Below, piece after piece: positions 42,649-51,025 of a stretch of 51,352 nucleotides of DNA. The notes under the pieces were generated by a model. The model was not told the origin of the DNA and searched no databases. It saw only the letters and a program-made list of their open reading frames with translations. How positions within the stretch are numbered: position 1 is the stretch's first letter; every line of letters starts with the position of its first letter. The stretch covers positions 1 to 51,352 of the forward strand of contig NZ_FNCS01000021.1 in assembly GCF_900100665.1 (NCBI RefSeq). Direction: 5' to 3'. Source of the stretch: Pelagibacterium luteolum (GTDB taxonomy: Bacteria > Pseudomonadota > Alphaproteobacteria > Rhizobiales > Devosiaceae). A program made the translations under genes and the position numbers.

Positions 42649-43833
42649 ATGGAAAAGATTGATCTTCGCCGTCGCCATCTGCTGGCGGGCACTGCGGGCG
42701 CCGCTGCACTTATGGCGTCGGGGGTGCGGGTGTCGGCTCAGGAAGCGGATGTCGGACCATTGCCTGAATATGTGGAGTTCAAAGACGCGGACGCGCTTAT
42801 CATCCACTCCAACAACACTATAGAGACCAAGCGCGACGTCTTCGGCGTTCAGCCAATCACCAGCGAGCATCAGCTTTACGTCCGCAACAACGTCACGCCG
42901 CCCGATGAAAGCATCGTGGCCGATCGTGAAGCATGGGAGGTTTCGATCGAGGGTGTCGCCAACCCAGGCTCAGTATCGGTGGGCGATCTCAAAAGAATGG
43001 GTGTAGAAACCGTCGCCATGGTGCTTCAGTGCTCGGGCAATGGCAGAGCCTTTTTTGAGCATGAGACGAGCGGCACCCAGTGGCAGACCGGCGCTGCCGG
43101 TTGCGTCATGTGGACCGGCGTGCCGCTCCGTACCGTGGTGGAAAATATGGGCGGCGTCGTCGATGGTGCTCAGTTCGTCACCGGGACCGGCGGCGAGGAA
43201 ATTCCTGAGGGTCTCAACGAAGCTGACGTGATCGTCGAACGCTCGGTGCCACTCGATGCCTTGGACAACATCCTTCTGGCTTGGGACATGAATGGGGAGC
43301 CGATTTCGCTCGCACATGGCGGGCCGCTGCGGATGATCGTTCCCGGCTTCACCGGGGTCAACAACGTTAAATATATCAAGCGCGTGGCGATGACCGAGGT
43401 GGAGACCGACGCCTTGATCCAGCGCCAGCGCTATCGTCTCGTTCCGCTGGGTGAAAGCGGTTCGCCGGAATACCCATCGGTCTGGCAGATGGAAGTCAAA
43501 TCCTGGATCACCGGCCCACTCGAAGCCGCGGCCTCGGGCATGCACCAAATCACTGGGCTCGCTTTCGGCGGGGTAAATGCGGTGGACGGAGTCGAAGTGT
43601 CCCTAGATGACGGTGAGACCTGGGAGGCCGCAGAGTTTGTGGGTCCCGACCTCGGGCGGTATGCGTGGCGCCCCTTCGTGCTCGCTAAAGATCTGGCGCC
43701 TGGCAGTTATAGGATCGTCAGCCGAGCCACCGACAGCGAAGGCAATCAGCAGCCCGAGGCGCCTGAACCCAACCAGTCCGGCTACAACCACAATGGCTGG
43801 CGCGCTCCGGGCGTCGACGTCACGATCAGCTAA
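42649..43833 (+). CDS. SorA-like sulfite dehydrogenase, molybdopterin subunit
   Basis: A 394-residue Tat-exported enzyme from the ATG at 42649, behind GGAGGGAGG. RRRHLLAGTAGAAALMASG is the twin-arginine signal. The sulfite-oxidase-fold Moco domain carries the Mo-coordinating Cys in VLQCSGNGRAFF, then VMWTGVPLRTVVENMG and AHGGPLRMIVPGFTGVNNVK. The C-terminal Ig-like dimerisation domain (ITGLAFGGVNAVDGVEVSLD; RIVSRATDSEGNQQPE) ends GYNHNGWRAPGVDV. It would oxidise sulfite to sulfate in the periplasm and pass electrons to the cytochrome encoded next. Other SoxC-like substrates are possible. Confidence 0.9.
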   Translation: MEKIDLRRRHLLAGTAGAAALMASGVRVSAQEADVGPLPEYVEFKDADALIIHSNNTIETKRDVFGVQPITSEHQLYVRNNVTPPDESIVADREAWEVSIEGVANPGSVSVGDLKRMGVETVAMVLQCSGNGRAFFEHETSGTQWQTGAAGCVMWTGVPLRTVVENMGGVVDGAQFVTGTGGEEIPEGLNEADVIVERSVPLDALDNILLAWDMNGEPISLAHGGPLRMIVPGFTGVNNVKYIKRVAMTEVETDALIQRQRYRLVPLGESGSPEYPSVWQMEVKSWITGPLEAAASGMHQITGLAFGGVNAVDGVEVSLDDGETWEAAEFVGPDLGRYAWRPFVLAKDLAPGSYRIVSRATDSEGNQQPEAPEPNQSGYNHNGWRAPGVDVTIS

Positions 43834-43854
43834 GATAAGAGAAAGACAATAAAA

Positions 43855-44229
43855 ATGATCCACTCCCTGTCGCGCCTCGGTGCGTTTACGGCAGTCACAT
43901 TTGCGCTTGCCGCACCAGCCGCGTTCGCCCAGTCCAACGATGAGATGCTCGAGCTTGGCCGTGAGGTCTTTCTCGAGCGTGCGGAGCCGGCCTGTGGTCT
44001 TTGCCACACGCTGGCGGATGCAGAAACCGATGGTGGTATCGGGCCGATTCTCGATGAATTACAGCCGAGTACCGATCAGGTGCGTCTCGCCGTAACGCTT
44101 GGTGTGGGCCCGATGCAGCCCTATACCGATCTCTCGGAGGAAGAAATCGAGGCCCTGGCATTCTATGTTGCCACGGTAACTGGGGGGACTGTCTCAGAAG
44201 AGGAAGAGGACGCCGAAGCGGCCGAGTAA
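43855..44229 (+). CDS. SorB-like monoheme cytochrome c
   Basis: A 124-residue secreted cytochrome: signal peptide ending AAFA-QS, heme site CGLCHTLADAETDGGIGP, and a distal Met probably in GPMQPYTDLSEEE. The C-terminus is very acidic (VSEEEEDAEAAE). It starts 21 bases after the sulfite dehydrogenase gene. In Starkeya SorAB the partner cytochrome has this size and accepts electrons from the Mo centre. A strong terminator follows. Confidence 0.88.
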   Translation: MIHSLSRLGAFTAVTFALAAPAAFAQSNDEMLELGREVFLERAEPACGLCHTLADAETDGGIGPILDELQPSTDQVRLAVTLGVGPMQPYTDLSEEEIEALAFYVATVTGGTVSEEEEDAEAAE

Positions 44230-44251
44230 GTAACACGCGATTTTCGATTGG

Positions 44252-44277
44252 AAGGGCCGCTTGGGCGGCCCTTTTTT
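44252..44277 (+). terminator. Rho-independent terminator of the sulfite dehydrogenase operon
   Basis: AAGGGCCGC (44252-44260), loop TTGG, GCGGCCCTT (44265-44273), then TTTT. A textbook intrinsic terminator. Confidence 0.93.
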
Positions 44278-44430
44278 ATACTGGTTTGCGCGCGACGAGA
44301 TCGACGAGAGCCGACATTCCGGCATGCCCTGTGCCCTCGGAAATCGGGCTGTCGTGAACGGTGAGGGCGAGGATATCAAGTTCGGCGAAAGCGTTGCGGA
44401 TGAGGTCTTGGGTGTAGAGATTTTCTTTGG
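44276..44430 (-). pseudogene. C-terminal fragment of a SAM-dependent methyltransferase
   Basis: The minus strand reads KENLYTQDLIRNAFAELDIL and then ISEGTGHAGMSALVDLVARK before a stop at 44276-44278. This is the typical C-terminus of a TehB-like class I methyltransferase (ENLYT, AFADL, GHxGxSAL, VARKP). Upstream of about 44430 the match ends, where another fragment in the opposite direction begins. No SAM-binding motif remains. Confidence 0.5.
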
Positions 44431-44485
44431 CATTGCGCTGGCTTTCACACCATGCGTCTTTCCCATGTATCCCATCCTGACGGGT
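44423..44485 (+). pseudogene. DsbD-like internal fragment
   Basis: Twenty-one codons read FFGIALAFTPCVFPMYPILT and Gly, matching the first transmembrane segment of DsbD/CcdA-type thiol transporters, where TPCVFPM holds a redox Cys. Similarity stops on both sides. It is a relic created by recombination next to the methyltransferase fragment. Confidence 0.45.
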
Positions 44486-44608
44486 ATGCGGAAGCGAGTC
44501 ATGTTGGTTGGATATCGCCGCCGGGTTCTGAGCCCGTGAGCTGTAATTCAGTTTGGGGTTAACTGCTAATCGTTTGCCTACTGCCGAGCCCGTAACTCAC
44601 CCACGCAG

Positions 44609-44634
44609 AAAAGCCCCGCTTTCGCGGGGCTTTT
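44609..44634. terminator. Bidirectional rho-independent terminator
   Basis: AAAAGCCCCGC (44609-44619), loop TTTC, GCGGGGCTTTT (44624-44634): perfect stem flanked by A and T runs, so it works on both strands. It lies downstream of the truncated restriction-modification gene. Confidence 0.88.
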
Positions 44635-44671
44635 CTTTGCTTGCTGGTTTGAAGCCGAACTGTTGCGTCGT

Positions 44672-46357
44672 TTAGGTTGAGACTATGCGTCGATATGCAT
44701 ATCCTTTGCGCGCATTCACAATAAGGCTGTCACCCACCCGCAGGTTGCCTGACAAGGCATCCAGCACCTTTCCACGACGGGCGGTCTTGATCCACAATGA
44801 CAACTTAGCGATTTCGATGCTTTCAACATTCACGTCTACCCCGAACAAATTGTTCGTGAGGATTTCACTATCGGGGTCCAGCAGGTCTTCCACGTGTTGA
44901 CCTTTGCCCATCATCGTCGCGATCTTGTCGTTTACGCGCGTGAGCTCAGCCCTCAAAAAATCGAAGGCCATGATAAGAAAAACACCAGAGCCGCAAGCCG
45001 GATCAACAATGCGCAAAGCTTTGAGCCGGTCGCGATAGGCTCGCCACGCTTCAAGTTCAGCCGATTTTCTGCGCCACGCAATGGTGGCATAGTCTGAGAG
45101 ATCGGCTTCGGCCCTGGCGTGAGCGCGCAGAATTTCCGTGAAGGTCTCTTCTAGGTGCGCGCCAAGCGTTTCGGCCACGATGAAACGCGCGATATAATCG
45201 GGAGTATAAACTACCCCGTCGCGCTTGCGGCGACCGGTCGTGCCGGTTGACTGTTCTGTTTCCGTTTCTTCGCCCCGCGCCTGCGCCTGCAGGCGTTCCA
45301 CGTCAGCGATCGATTGTTCAAAGATGTGACCTAATACCGTGACAAACACTTCTGAGGCAAAGTCATATTCGCTAAGGGACTTGAACCCTTCGCATACCTC
45401 ATCTGGTAGGGTTAGGGCGTTGATTGTATCATCTTGGCGGAACAGACCACCGTTATAGCGGGGGATATTCAGCGCATCGCTGCCCTGATCTATCGCTTTG
45501 AACAGGCCCTTAAAATTGTCCCACACCGGGCGGGGGTTATAGGGGTCCCGTGTAATGAAAGCTTGGGACAGGGTATTGTCCGGCAGAAGACCGGAATCCT
45601 CTGAAAAGGCTATAAACAGCACCCGGTCGAGAATCTTTTGCGCGATGGCAATGGCGTCGAGGGGAGCAATGGTCGGGTCTGCCGCCTGGACGGCACCGAT
45701 TAGCTTTAAACGCAGCGTCTTGTAGTCCCGATACAAGCTGTCGGTAATGTCGCGGTCTTCAGCGCGGCTTTGCTTGAGAAGTTCGAAGGTGCGGCCAGAT
45801 AGAAGGTTTTCGGCTGACAACAGCAGCATGAACCGGGCGTATTCGTCGGGATCGGCCAGGCGGTCTAGCTGGAAGCCTTCATAAGCGGCGGTGCCCTCGC
45901 CAAAGCCATAAAGGCGCAGCTCGATCATATTCGAGACGAGTACCCATTTCACGCCGCGGGCGTTCACGGCGTATTCCCACGCCTGTTGAACCGGGGTCTT
46001 GTTCCGCCCGGGCATGATGGCGTCCAGATCGCGGGTATCAGCCCCCTTCAGCTCGAGCGGGGCGAGGATTTCCGGGATGTCGCCACCAAACCGGCCAAGG
46101 GCAAGATCGACACTACCCCGCAAGATCGCCTGTTCTGTTGATAGGGTGTAGTCGGCACCTGCGGACGGGCCGACATAGCCCAAAATACCCTGGAAAATTT
46201 TGGCAGCAAACTCGCCTTGTAGCGAGATTTCCTTCAGCGTGTAGACGCGGCCAGTCCGGATCATTTCCGCCCAGGCTTTGATCAGTGTGAGGTGGTCGCT
46301 TTGGATGCTGACAATATGAAGGTGGCGCTTGAGCGTTTTCCGATTGAAAAGGTTCAT
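44672..46357 (-). pseudogene. Type II-like restriction-modification protein, truncated before its NPPY motif
   Basis: A 561-codon frame from the ATG at 46357 (MNLFNRKTLKRHL); an upstream in-frame ATG exists at 46432. It begins with a restriction-endonuclease-like part (ILRGSVDLALGRFGGDIPEI, LAPLELKGADTRDLDAIMPG, with the acid-x-Lys arrangement ELK). The methyltransferase part follows: VVYTPDYIARFIVAETLG, DPACGSGVFLIMAFDFL (SAM motif I), FGVDVNVESIEIAKLSLWI. The frame ends at GDSLIVNARKGYAYRRIVST, just where relatives continue to the catalytic NPPY and the specificity region. About half of a normal protein is missing, so both methylation and specificity should be lost. The endonuclease part could still be expressed. 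Confidence 0.8.
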
Positions 46358-46544
46358 CAGGCGGATCGCCCTGCACAAATTGGACAACGTAAGTCTGCCG
46401 ATAAGTTCGAAGTGTATCTCGCCACGCCGCAATCCCCCATGCCCAAATCAACTCTTGGGCCATAGGATCGCACGGCGGGCTCGGTGGCAAGTTTTGACTG
46501 GCTTAGGGCCGACGATACCAGCTCATCCGATTGGTTGAGGGTCG

Positions 46545-47258
46545 TCACCCGCCTCTCATCAATCTGGAGGAAGGTTGTGGAACAATCCGGCTCAGCGCTC
46601 CTTTGTCGATACTCTTACGCAACATATCTAAATCTATTGAACGGATATGCACCCACTGATCTTGGTACCAAAACTGGATCTGGCTAGATGGAATGCGTCC
46701 GATCTCGCCTGGCACCGTGGCGATCACATGTGCTTGTCCAAAGGGGGTGAGATGAGGGTTAAGATCAGGGATGAATATCCCCCGCGGCAGATGCGATCTA
46801 CGAACGCGGGAAATTAGCGGGAGACGAGCCAGTTCGTCGTCCCTAATCTGGCCTGTGAACAAGCGCCTCGCATCCATCTCTATAAAATTGAAATCTCTGA
46901 TGTGAGTCAGCTGGAAATGCCGGGCCAGATACTCGTTGTCCCAGAAGTACTTCACTTGGGGAATTAGGCCTGCAATACAGATCATGTCGAGATTTGTGAA
47001 CACTTCCTCAACGTAGGGCATTTTTGCCTGGCGGTGTTTCGTCAAGTTTTCCAGCTTTGTCCCATAGATGTGGCCGTCGCCCAAGATCCGCGACGTTAAC
47101 CACTCCGAATGCGAATACAGGTAGTCTATTCGGTACACAAATTGCGGGTCTCGTCGAAATACGCGAGGTCGAACGATCACCGGGGAGTGAGGGAAAACTC
47201 TTGGGGGCATGGTCGTCAGCTGACTGGGCCACGCTAGAAGTGCGAATTTCAATGTCAT
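46545..47258 (-). CDS. Hypothetical protein
   Basis: A 237-residue protein started at the ATG at 47258, with AAAGGA eight bases upstream on the coding strand. It is rich in aromatic residues and Arg (FVYRIDYLYSHSEWLTSRIL, YFWDNEYLARHFQLTHIRDF, SQIQFWYQDQWVHIRSID). No signal peptide, transmembrane segment or motif is recognised. The repeated Trp/Tyr and basic residues would suit nucleic-acid or peptidoglycan binding, but that is a guess. It lies between the relaxase operon and the truncated R-M gene, on the same strand as both. Codon use looks coding. Confidence 0.6.
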   Translation of the reverse strand: MTLKFALLAWPSQLTTMPPRVFPHSPVIVRPRVFRRDPQFVYRIDYLYSHSEWLTSRILGDGHIYGTKLENLTKHRQAKMPYVEEVFTNLDMICIAGLIPQVKYFWDNEYLARHFQLTHIRDFNFIEMDARRLFTGQIRDDELARLPLISRVRRSHLPRGIFIPDLNPHLTPFGQAHVIATVPGEIGRIPSSQIQFWYQDQWVHIRSIDLDMLRKSIDKGALSRIVPQPSSRLMRGG

Positions 47259-47306
47259 AGTAATTTTCCTTTCGATTGATGGTTGTATTTTGAGCTGTGC
47301 CCAGCT

Positions 47307-47537
47307 TTACGATCCACGCCCCGCTAGCCTCGATTTGAGGCCGGCCAGGACCTGTTCATCTTCCTTGGCTTCCGCCAATTCCTTTTCGAGCCGGCGCACG
47401 ATCGGTAAGAACGCATGCCCGTTCTTTCCCGCGCGCTCGACAACCACGGCAAGCCGGTTGAGGTAGCGCTCACAATGCTCGACATCGCGAGGGATGCGCG
47501 CCGCCAGCCGGCGCCTGTCGGAGATCTCAGAGCTCAT
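47307..47537 (-). CDS. Small charged protein coupled to the relaxase
   Basis: A 76-residue protein (MSSEISDRRRLAARIPRDVE) whose ATG at 47537 lies inside the end of the relaxase gene (11-base overlap). It is helical and highly charged (RRLEKELAEAKEDEQVLAGL), probably a coiled coil. The overlap suggests a relaxase accessory protein, but I recognise no family. Confidence 0.65.
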   Translation of the reverse strand: MSSEISDRRRLAARIPRDVEHCERYLNRLAVVVERAGKNGHAFLPIVRRLEKELAEAKEDEQVLAGLKSRLAGRGS

Positions 47538-50187
47538 GGCTGATCCCCCGCGTTCGCTGACGCTTTCGGTCGTCGTCAGGCTTAGTTGCGGGCTCGATGT
47601 TGAGCGTGTGGTTCGCGTCGTGAGCAGGGAGAAAATCGAGGGTTGAGACACGCGTGCCGGACCGGCTCAGTGCGTCTGCCAAAACAGAGAGGCGTTCACC
47701 TTCACCCACAGAGCGTGCGCGGTCTGTAAGGAGGCGGGCGGCTTTGGCGCGCGTGTCGAGGTCCTTGGTATCGACAAAGGCTTCGAGAACGTCGCGGTGA
47801 CGACTGGCAGCGACAAAAATCGCATGCCGGTCCATCGTGGCGTCCACCAGGACAAAGGCTTGATCCGTTGTCAGGCCCTGAGCGCCGTAACAGGTCGTTG
47901 CATACGCGTGCGAAAGTTGCACGCGCCCCTGTTCGTCTGCGAGATCTGAGGGTCGGACAGTGACGCTTCGACCTTCGATTTCGGCACGAAGGACCAGTTC
48001 GCCGCGAGCATCGTAACTCGCATCGAGCAGCCGGCCTGTCGTCCCGTTAATCACGCCAATATCGTCATTGCGGGTGAGAAAGCGGATGGCTTCGCCGGCC
48101 GCCAGAGGTAAGGTATAGCTTTGCCCTGATGGCGTTGCTGCCGAGAGTTGAGTGAGATCGGCCTGACCAAGTTCACCGCGCGCGCGCAAACGCTGACGCG
48201 CCGCCTCATTGATTTCCTGCACTTGCCGGTTCGAGCGTGCAATCAGCAGGCGTGTCTGGTGCGGATGCTCGGTGCGATGCCCGTCCCAGGCGTGGACAAG
48301 TTTGTTTATGGTGTCGCGTGGGCCAGCACATAGGTGCAGATGTTGGCGGTCAGTTAGGTATTTGAGACCCGCATTGGCGTTCCCTTTGCCAAACTCGGTC
48401 ACCATGCCGCGCGCCCAAGGCTGGTGCTGGCGCACGATAGTATCGACGCGCTGTGTACCAATGGCATCGGTCACGATCCGCAGGCCCGGCCCGCCAATGG
48501 GTTGAAGCTGCCGGCCATCACCTACCATGCGCAGCGCGACCTGCTTTCCAGATGCATTCGCGTCTTCAACAGCGCGGAGGAGGGTGTCCATCTGCCCGCT
48601 CGTCAGTAGCCCTGCCTCGTCGATAACCAGCAAGGTCTTGTCGGTAAGAAATTCCTGGCCAAGCTCATATCGCGCCAGCCAGCTCGCGAGTGCTCTGGCT
48701 TCGATACTGAGCTCGTCACGAAGCTGATTTGCGATTTTCCATGCCGAGGCCGCGCCTATGACCCGCCAACCCTCTTCTTTCCAAACTGCCGCAACACAAT
48801 TGAGCAGAGTGGTCTTACCCACGCCCGGGCCACCTTGGGTGAGGCTTATCGCGTTCGACTGGCATGCCACCCGTGCTGCAGACATTTGCTCGGGATTGAG
48901 GTTGCTTTGGTCAATATGTGCGGCGACCAAGGCCGCGTCAGGTGCATCAACGACGCAGTCAGCCAGCCGACGCGCGCGATCAGACAATCCCTGTTCCAGA
49001 GCGATGATTTCCGGGGTCGAGCAAATGGCATGGCCCCACCGGTCTGTCGCGAGCGAGACAGCAAGTTGGTTCTCGAAAATGAGCGCAATGGCGCCGTCCA
49101 CGCTGATGTCATGGGGATAGGCGGTAAGGTGCGCAGCAACTCCCGCCACGAGCGAGCGAAACTCAAAAACGCTGGCCCGCTCGGTCAGGTCCTCAAGCAC
49201 CGCCCGCAGGCCATCCTCAAGGGTTGCGAAACGCACCACAGTCCCGTCGTGAGCCAGCTGCTTTCCACGTTCTAGTGCTGTTGCGACCACATGATCGGGC
49301 TCGAAGCCGAGCTCGGTGACCTTTTTTCTCCAGAGCGCATGGCGGTCCCCGTCGCTGACTTCGACCTTGGCCGAGCGCGTTGTGAGCGCCTTGGCGGCGG
49401 CGAGGGCAGGGGCCTCGGCCGTCGTAATACCCATTGCCCCGAGCTCAGTCGTGATCTCACTGCGGCGAGCGGAGAAAAAGGAGATCAGTTCAGGATCGAT
49501 GCCGGCAATCTCGAAAATTCCGTTTTTGCCGGCGATTTCGATGCCAAAACCTAGGTCCCTCAACTCCTGTGCTAGTTTTCGATGAAAAAGGGCTCCGGCA
49601 AGCATTTTGGCCGCAAAAAGAGCGCGTCCGTCCAGTCGGCCGAAGCTGCCCTCGTCACGCTGGCCAAGGTTGAGAATGAGTGCGTGCATATGAAGGGCTG
49701 GATCGGCAAATACCGAGCCATCGGTATGCGGTGCTGGTCGCGCTTCGCCATGCTGAAATCCAGCAACGGTCAACGCGATTTTTTCGAGGATTTGGCCACC
49801 TTTGCCCCGACGGCAAAAGGCAGCGTAACGATCAAGGCCATTGACGGCCTCTTTCACTGCCCTTAGCAAAGCGGCCTCGATCTGGCGCTTGCGCCTTTCA
49901 TCGGAGAGCGCCCAGGCGAGGGAAACCGATTTAGGAGCAGAAAACGTTATGTCGTATCCGTCGACTTGATCGCGGCGATTGCCATCGTTCGCTAGCAGTG
50001 ATTTGCCATCGGGGCCGCACGCAGCGTGCAATCGTTCAAGAAGCTCCGCCTCAACTTTCGAGCCCACGACGACACCCAATCCGCCATCTGAAAGCCAAAT
50101 TCCGGACGGCTCGATTCCGCCAAGATAATAGTCTGTAGCGTGAACGTAGTATTGTGCCGACGTGCCTGCTGCGATGCTTGCGACCAT
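47527..50187 (-). CDS. MobF-family conjugative relaxase-helicase (TraA/TrwC-like)
   Basis: An 886-residue bifunctional protein. The N-terminal TrwC relaxase domain has paired tyrosines (Tyr13-Tyr14, AQYYVHATDYYLGG), DITFSAPKSVSLAWAL, and the metal-binding His set (His154; His166 and His168 in DPALHMHALILN). The RecD-like helicase follows, with Walker A GGPGVGKTTLLN near residue 455, Walker B LLVIDEAGLL, then GDGRQLQPIGGPGL and YATTCYGAQGLTTDQAF. It would nick oriT, stay covalently bound and unwind the transferred strand. No mating-pore genes are in the window, so the island may be mobilisable rather than self-transmissible. Its leader is shared with the 50542 gene. Confidence 0.93.
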   Translation of the reverse strand: MVASIAAGTSAQYYVHATDYYLGGIEPSGIWLSDGGLGVVVGSKVEAELLERLHAACGPDGKSLLANDGNRRDQVDGYDITFSAPKSVSLAWALSDERRKRQIEAALLRAVKEAVNGLDRYAAFCRRGKGGQILEKIALTVAGFQHGEARPAPHTDGSVFADPALHMHALILNLGQRDEGSFGRLDGRALFAAKMLAGALFHRKLAQELRDLGFGIEIAGKNGIFEIAGIDPELISFFSARRSEITTELGAMGITTAEAPALAAAKALTTRSAKVEVSDGDRHALWRKKVTELGFEPDHVVATALERGKQLAHDGTVVRFATLEDGLRAVLEDLTERASVFEFRSLVAGVAAHLTAYPHDISVDGAIALIFENQLAVSLATDRWGHAICSTPEIIALEQGLSDRARRLADCVVDAPDAALVAAHIDQSNLNPEQMSAARVACQSNAISLTQGGPGVGKTTLLNCVAAVWKEEGWRVIGAASAWKIANQLRDELSIEARALASWLARYELGQEFLTDKTLLVIDEAGLLTSGQMDTLLRAVEDANASGKQVALRMVGDGRQLQPIGGPGLRIVTDAIGTQRVDTIVRQHQPWARGMVTEFGKGNANAGLKYLTDRQHLHLCAGPRDTINKLVHAWDGHRTEHPHQTRLLIARSNRQVQEINEAARQRLRARGELGQADLTQLSAATPSGQSYTLPLAAGEAIRFLTRNDDIGVINGTTGRLLDASYDARGELVLRAEIEGRSVTVRPSDLADEQGRVQLSHAYATTCYGAQGLTTDQAFVLVDATMDRHAIFVAASRHRDVLEAFVDTKDLDTRAKAARLLTDRARSVGEGERLSVLADALSRSGTRVSTLDFLPAHDANHTLNIEPATKPDDDRKRQRTRGISHEL

Positions 50188-50221
50188 GAGAGAGCCTCCA
50201 ATTGTGGAGCCTCCTCATTAG
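50188..50221 (-). promoter_or_regulatory. Relaxase mRNA leader with Shine-Dalgarno-masking hairpin (copy 1)
   Basis: Directly before the relaxase ATG. On the minus strand CTCCA-CAAT-TGGAG can form a hairpin whose 3' arm holds the GGAGG ribosome binding site. It aligns without gaps to 50980-51013, with 25 of 34 bases identical. Confidence 0.5.
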
Positions 50222-50541
50222 TCACGCCTTCTTTTCAGCACTCCGGAACCCAATTCGGCACTTGGCTACAGACTTGCAGGTGGCAGTGATCTTCGGACGG
50301 CATTCGTTGCCGCTAAGGCTTGGCGGGCGGGTTCTGAAAGTCGGATTGGCGACGGTGTGCGCTAGTAGCCTCTGAATCGACAGGCTTCGCCGGGAGACTA
50401 TTGAGAGGAGCACTGGGGACCGGGGAGGCCACACCACGACATGGGTGTCGTCCCGGACCGGTCCGTTCTAAGCCAGAAAGGGCTGAGGGGTGCTCCCCGG
50501 CATTCATCTGCCGAGGAGCTAATCTGCCTGTTTCGATGCCG
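50222..50541. other. Intergenic region upstream of the relaxase, possible oriT
   Basis: No gene is seen in these 320 bases. Relaxase genes often lie beside their oriT, and short inverted repeats occur here, for example ACGACATGGGTGTCGT at 50436-50451 (ACGACA pairing with TGTCGT). I could not identify a nic site. Confidence 0.3.
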
Positions 50542-50979
50542 CTATAGTTTGCCACCGTAAGGGGGAATTTCAGCGAGCTGCTTTTCGCAAAATCTGGTCG
50601 CACGGAGCGCCGATATCTTCAGCGCGCTGGTGTCCCTGAAGTTAGTGCAAATCCAAGATTCTTCGATCCGCTCATATCTCCACGCCAGTGGCGTGTACCC
50701 CTCCACCCGATCCAACCAGCAAATATCGAGAATTTCGTTGGTGCCTTGTTCATATCGAGACGCCCAAAGGATACCTGTCTCAGAAAAGTTGATGCCGGCA
50801 TAGCGACGCTTCAGCTCGGGCAACACGAGCGTGATCGAGCGAAGATTGAGGCAGATTTCATCGGGATGCTCAACGATCAGCAATACCTCGCGATGGCCAG
50901 CTCTGAGCACCTGTGATGCAAAGTTGAAATAGAACCGGCCGTCATGGACCCCATCGGGGTTTTCAATTGTGTGCAGCAT
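50542..50979 (-). CDS. Hypothetical protein sharing the relaxase leader
   Basis: A 145-residue protein from the ATG at 50979 (MLHTIENPDGVHDGRFYFNF), preceded by GGAGG. It is probably cytoplasmic, with alternating beta strands (REVLLIVEHPDEICLNLRSI; SETGILWASRYEQGTNEILD) and a mixed C-terminus ending AEIPPYGGKL. I recognise no family. Its 34-base leader matches the relaxase leader, suggesting joint translational control. Confidence 0.55.
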   Translation of the reverse strand: MLHTIENPDGVHDGRFYFNFASQVLRAGHREVLLIVEHPDEICLNLRSITLVLPELKRRYAGINFSETGILWASRYEQGTNEILDICWLDRVEGYTPLAWRYERIEESWICTNFRDTSALKISALRATRFCEKQLAEIPPYGGKL

Positions 50980-51013
50980 GAAGGTACCTCCTGTTGTGGA
51001 GCGTCCTGACTAG
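50980..51013 (-). promoter_or_regulatory. Conserved leader with Shine-Dalgarno-masking hairpin (copy 2)
   Basis: On the minus strand CTCC-ACAACA-GGAG can pair, again placing the GGAGG ribosome binding site in the 3' arm. It aligns with 50188-50221. Its 5' end coincides with the probable edge of the IS630-type element (TA at 51011-51012). Confidence 0.45.
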
Positions 51014-51025
51014 AGCGGAATCCTA

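Noticed and set aside
40657-44668. Short repeat ACTGTTGCGTC near 40657 and 44658 as ends of a transposon
   Set aside because: Eleven-base repeats are expected many times by chance in a window this size, and no inverted ends or transposase accompany them.
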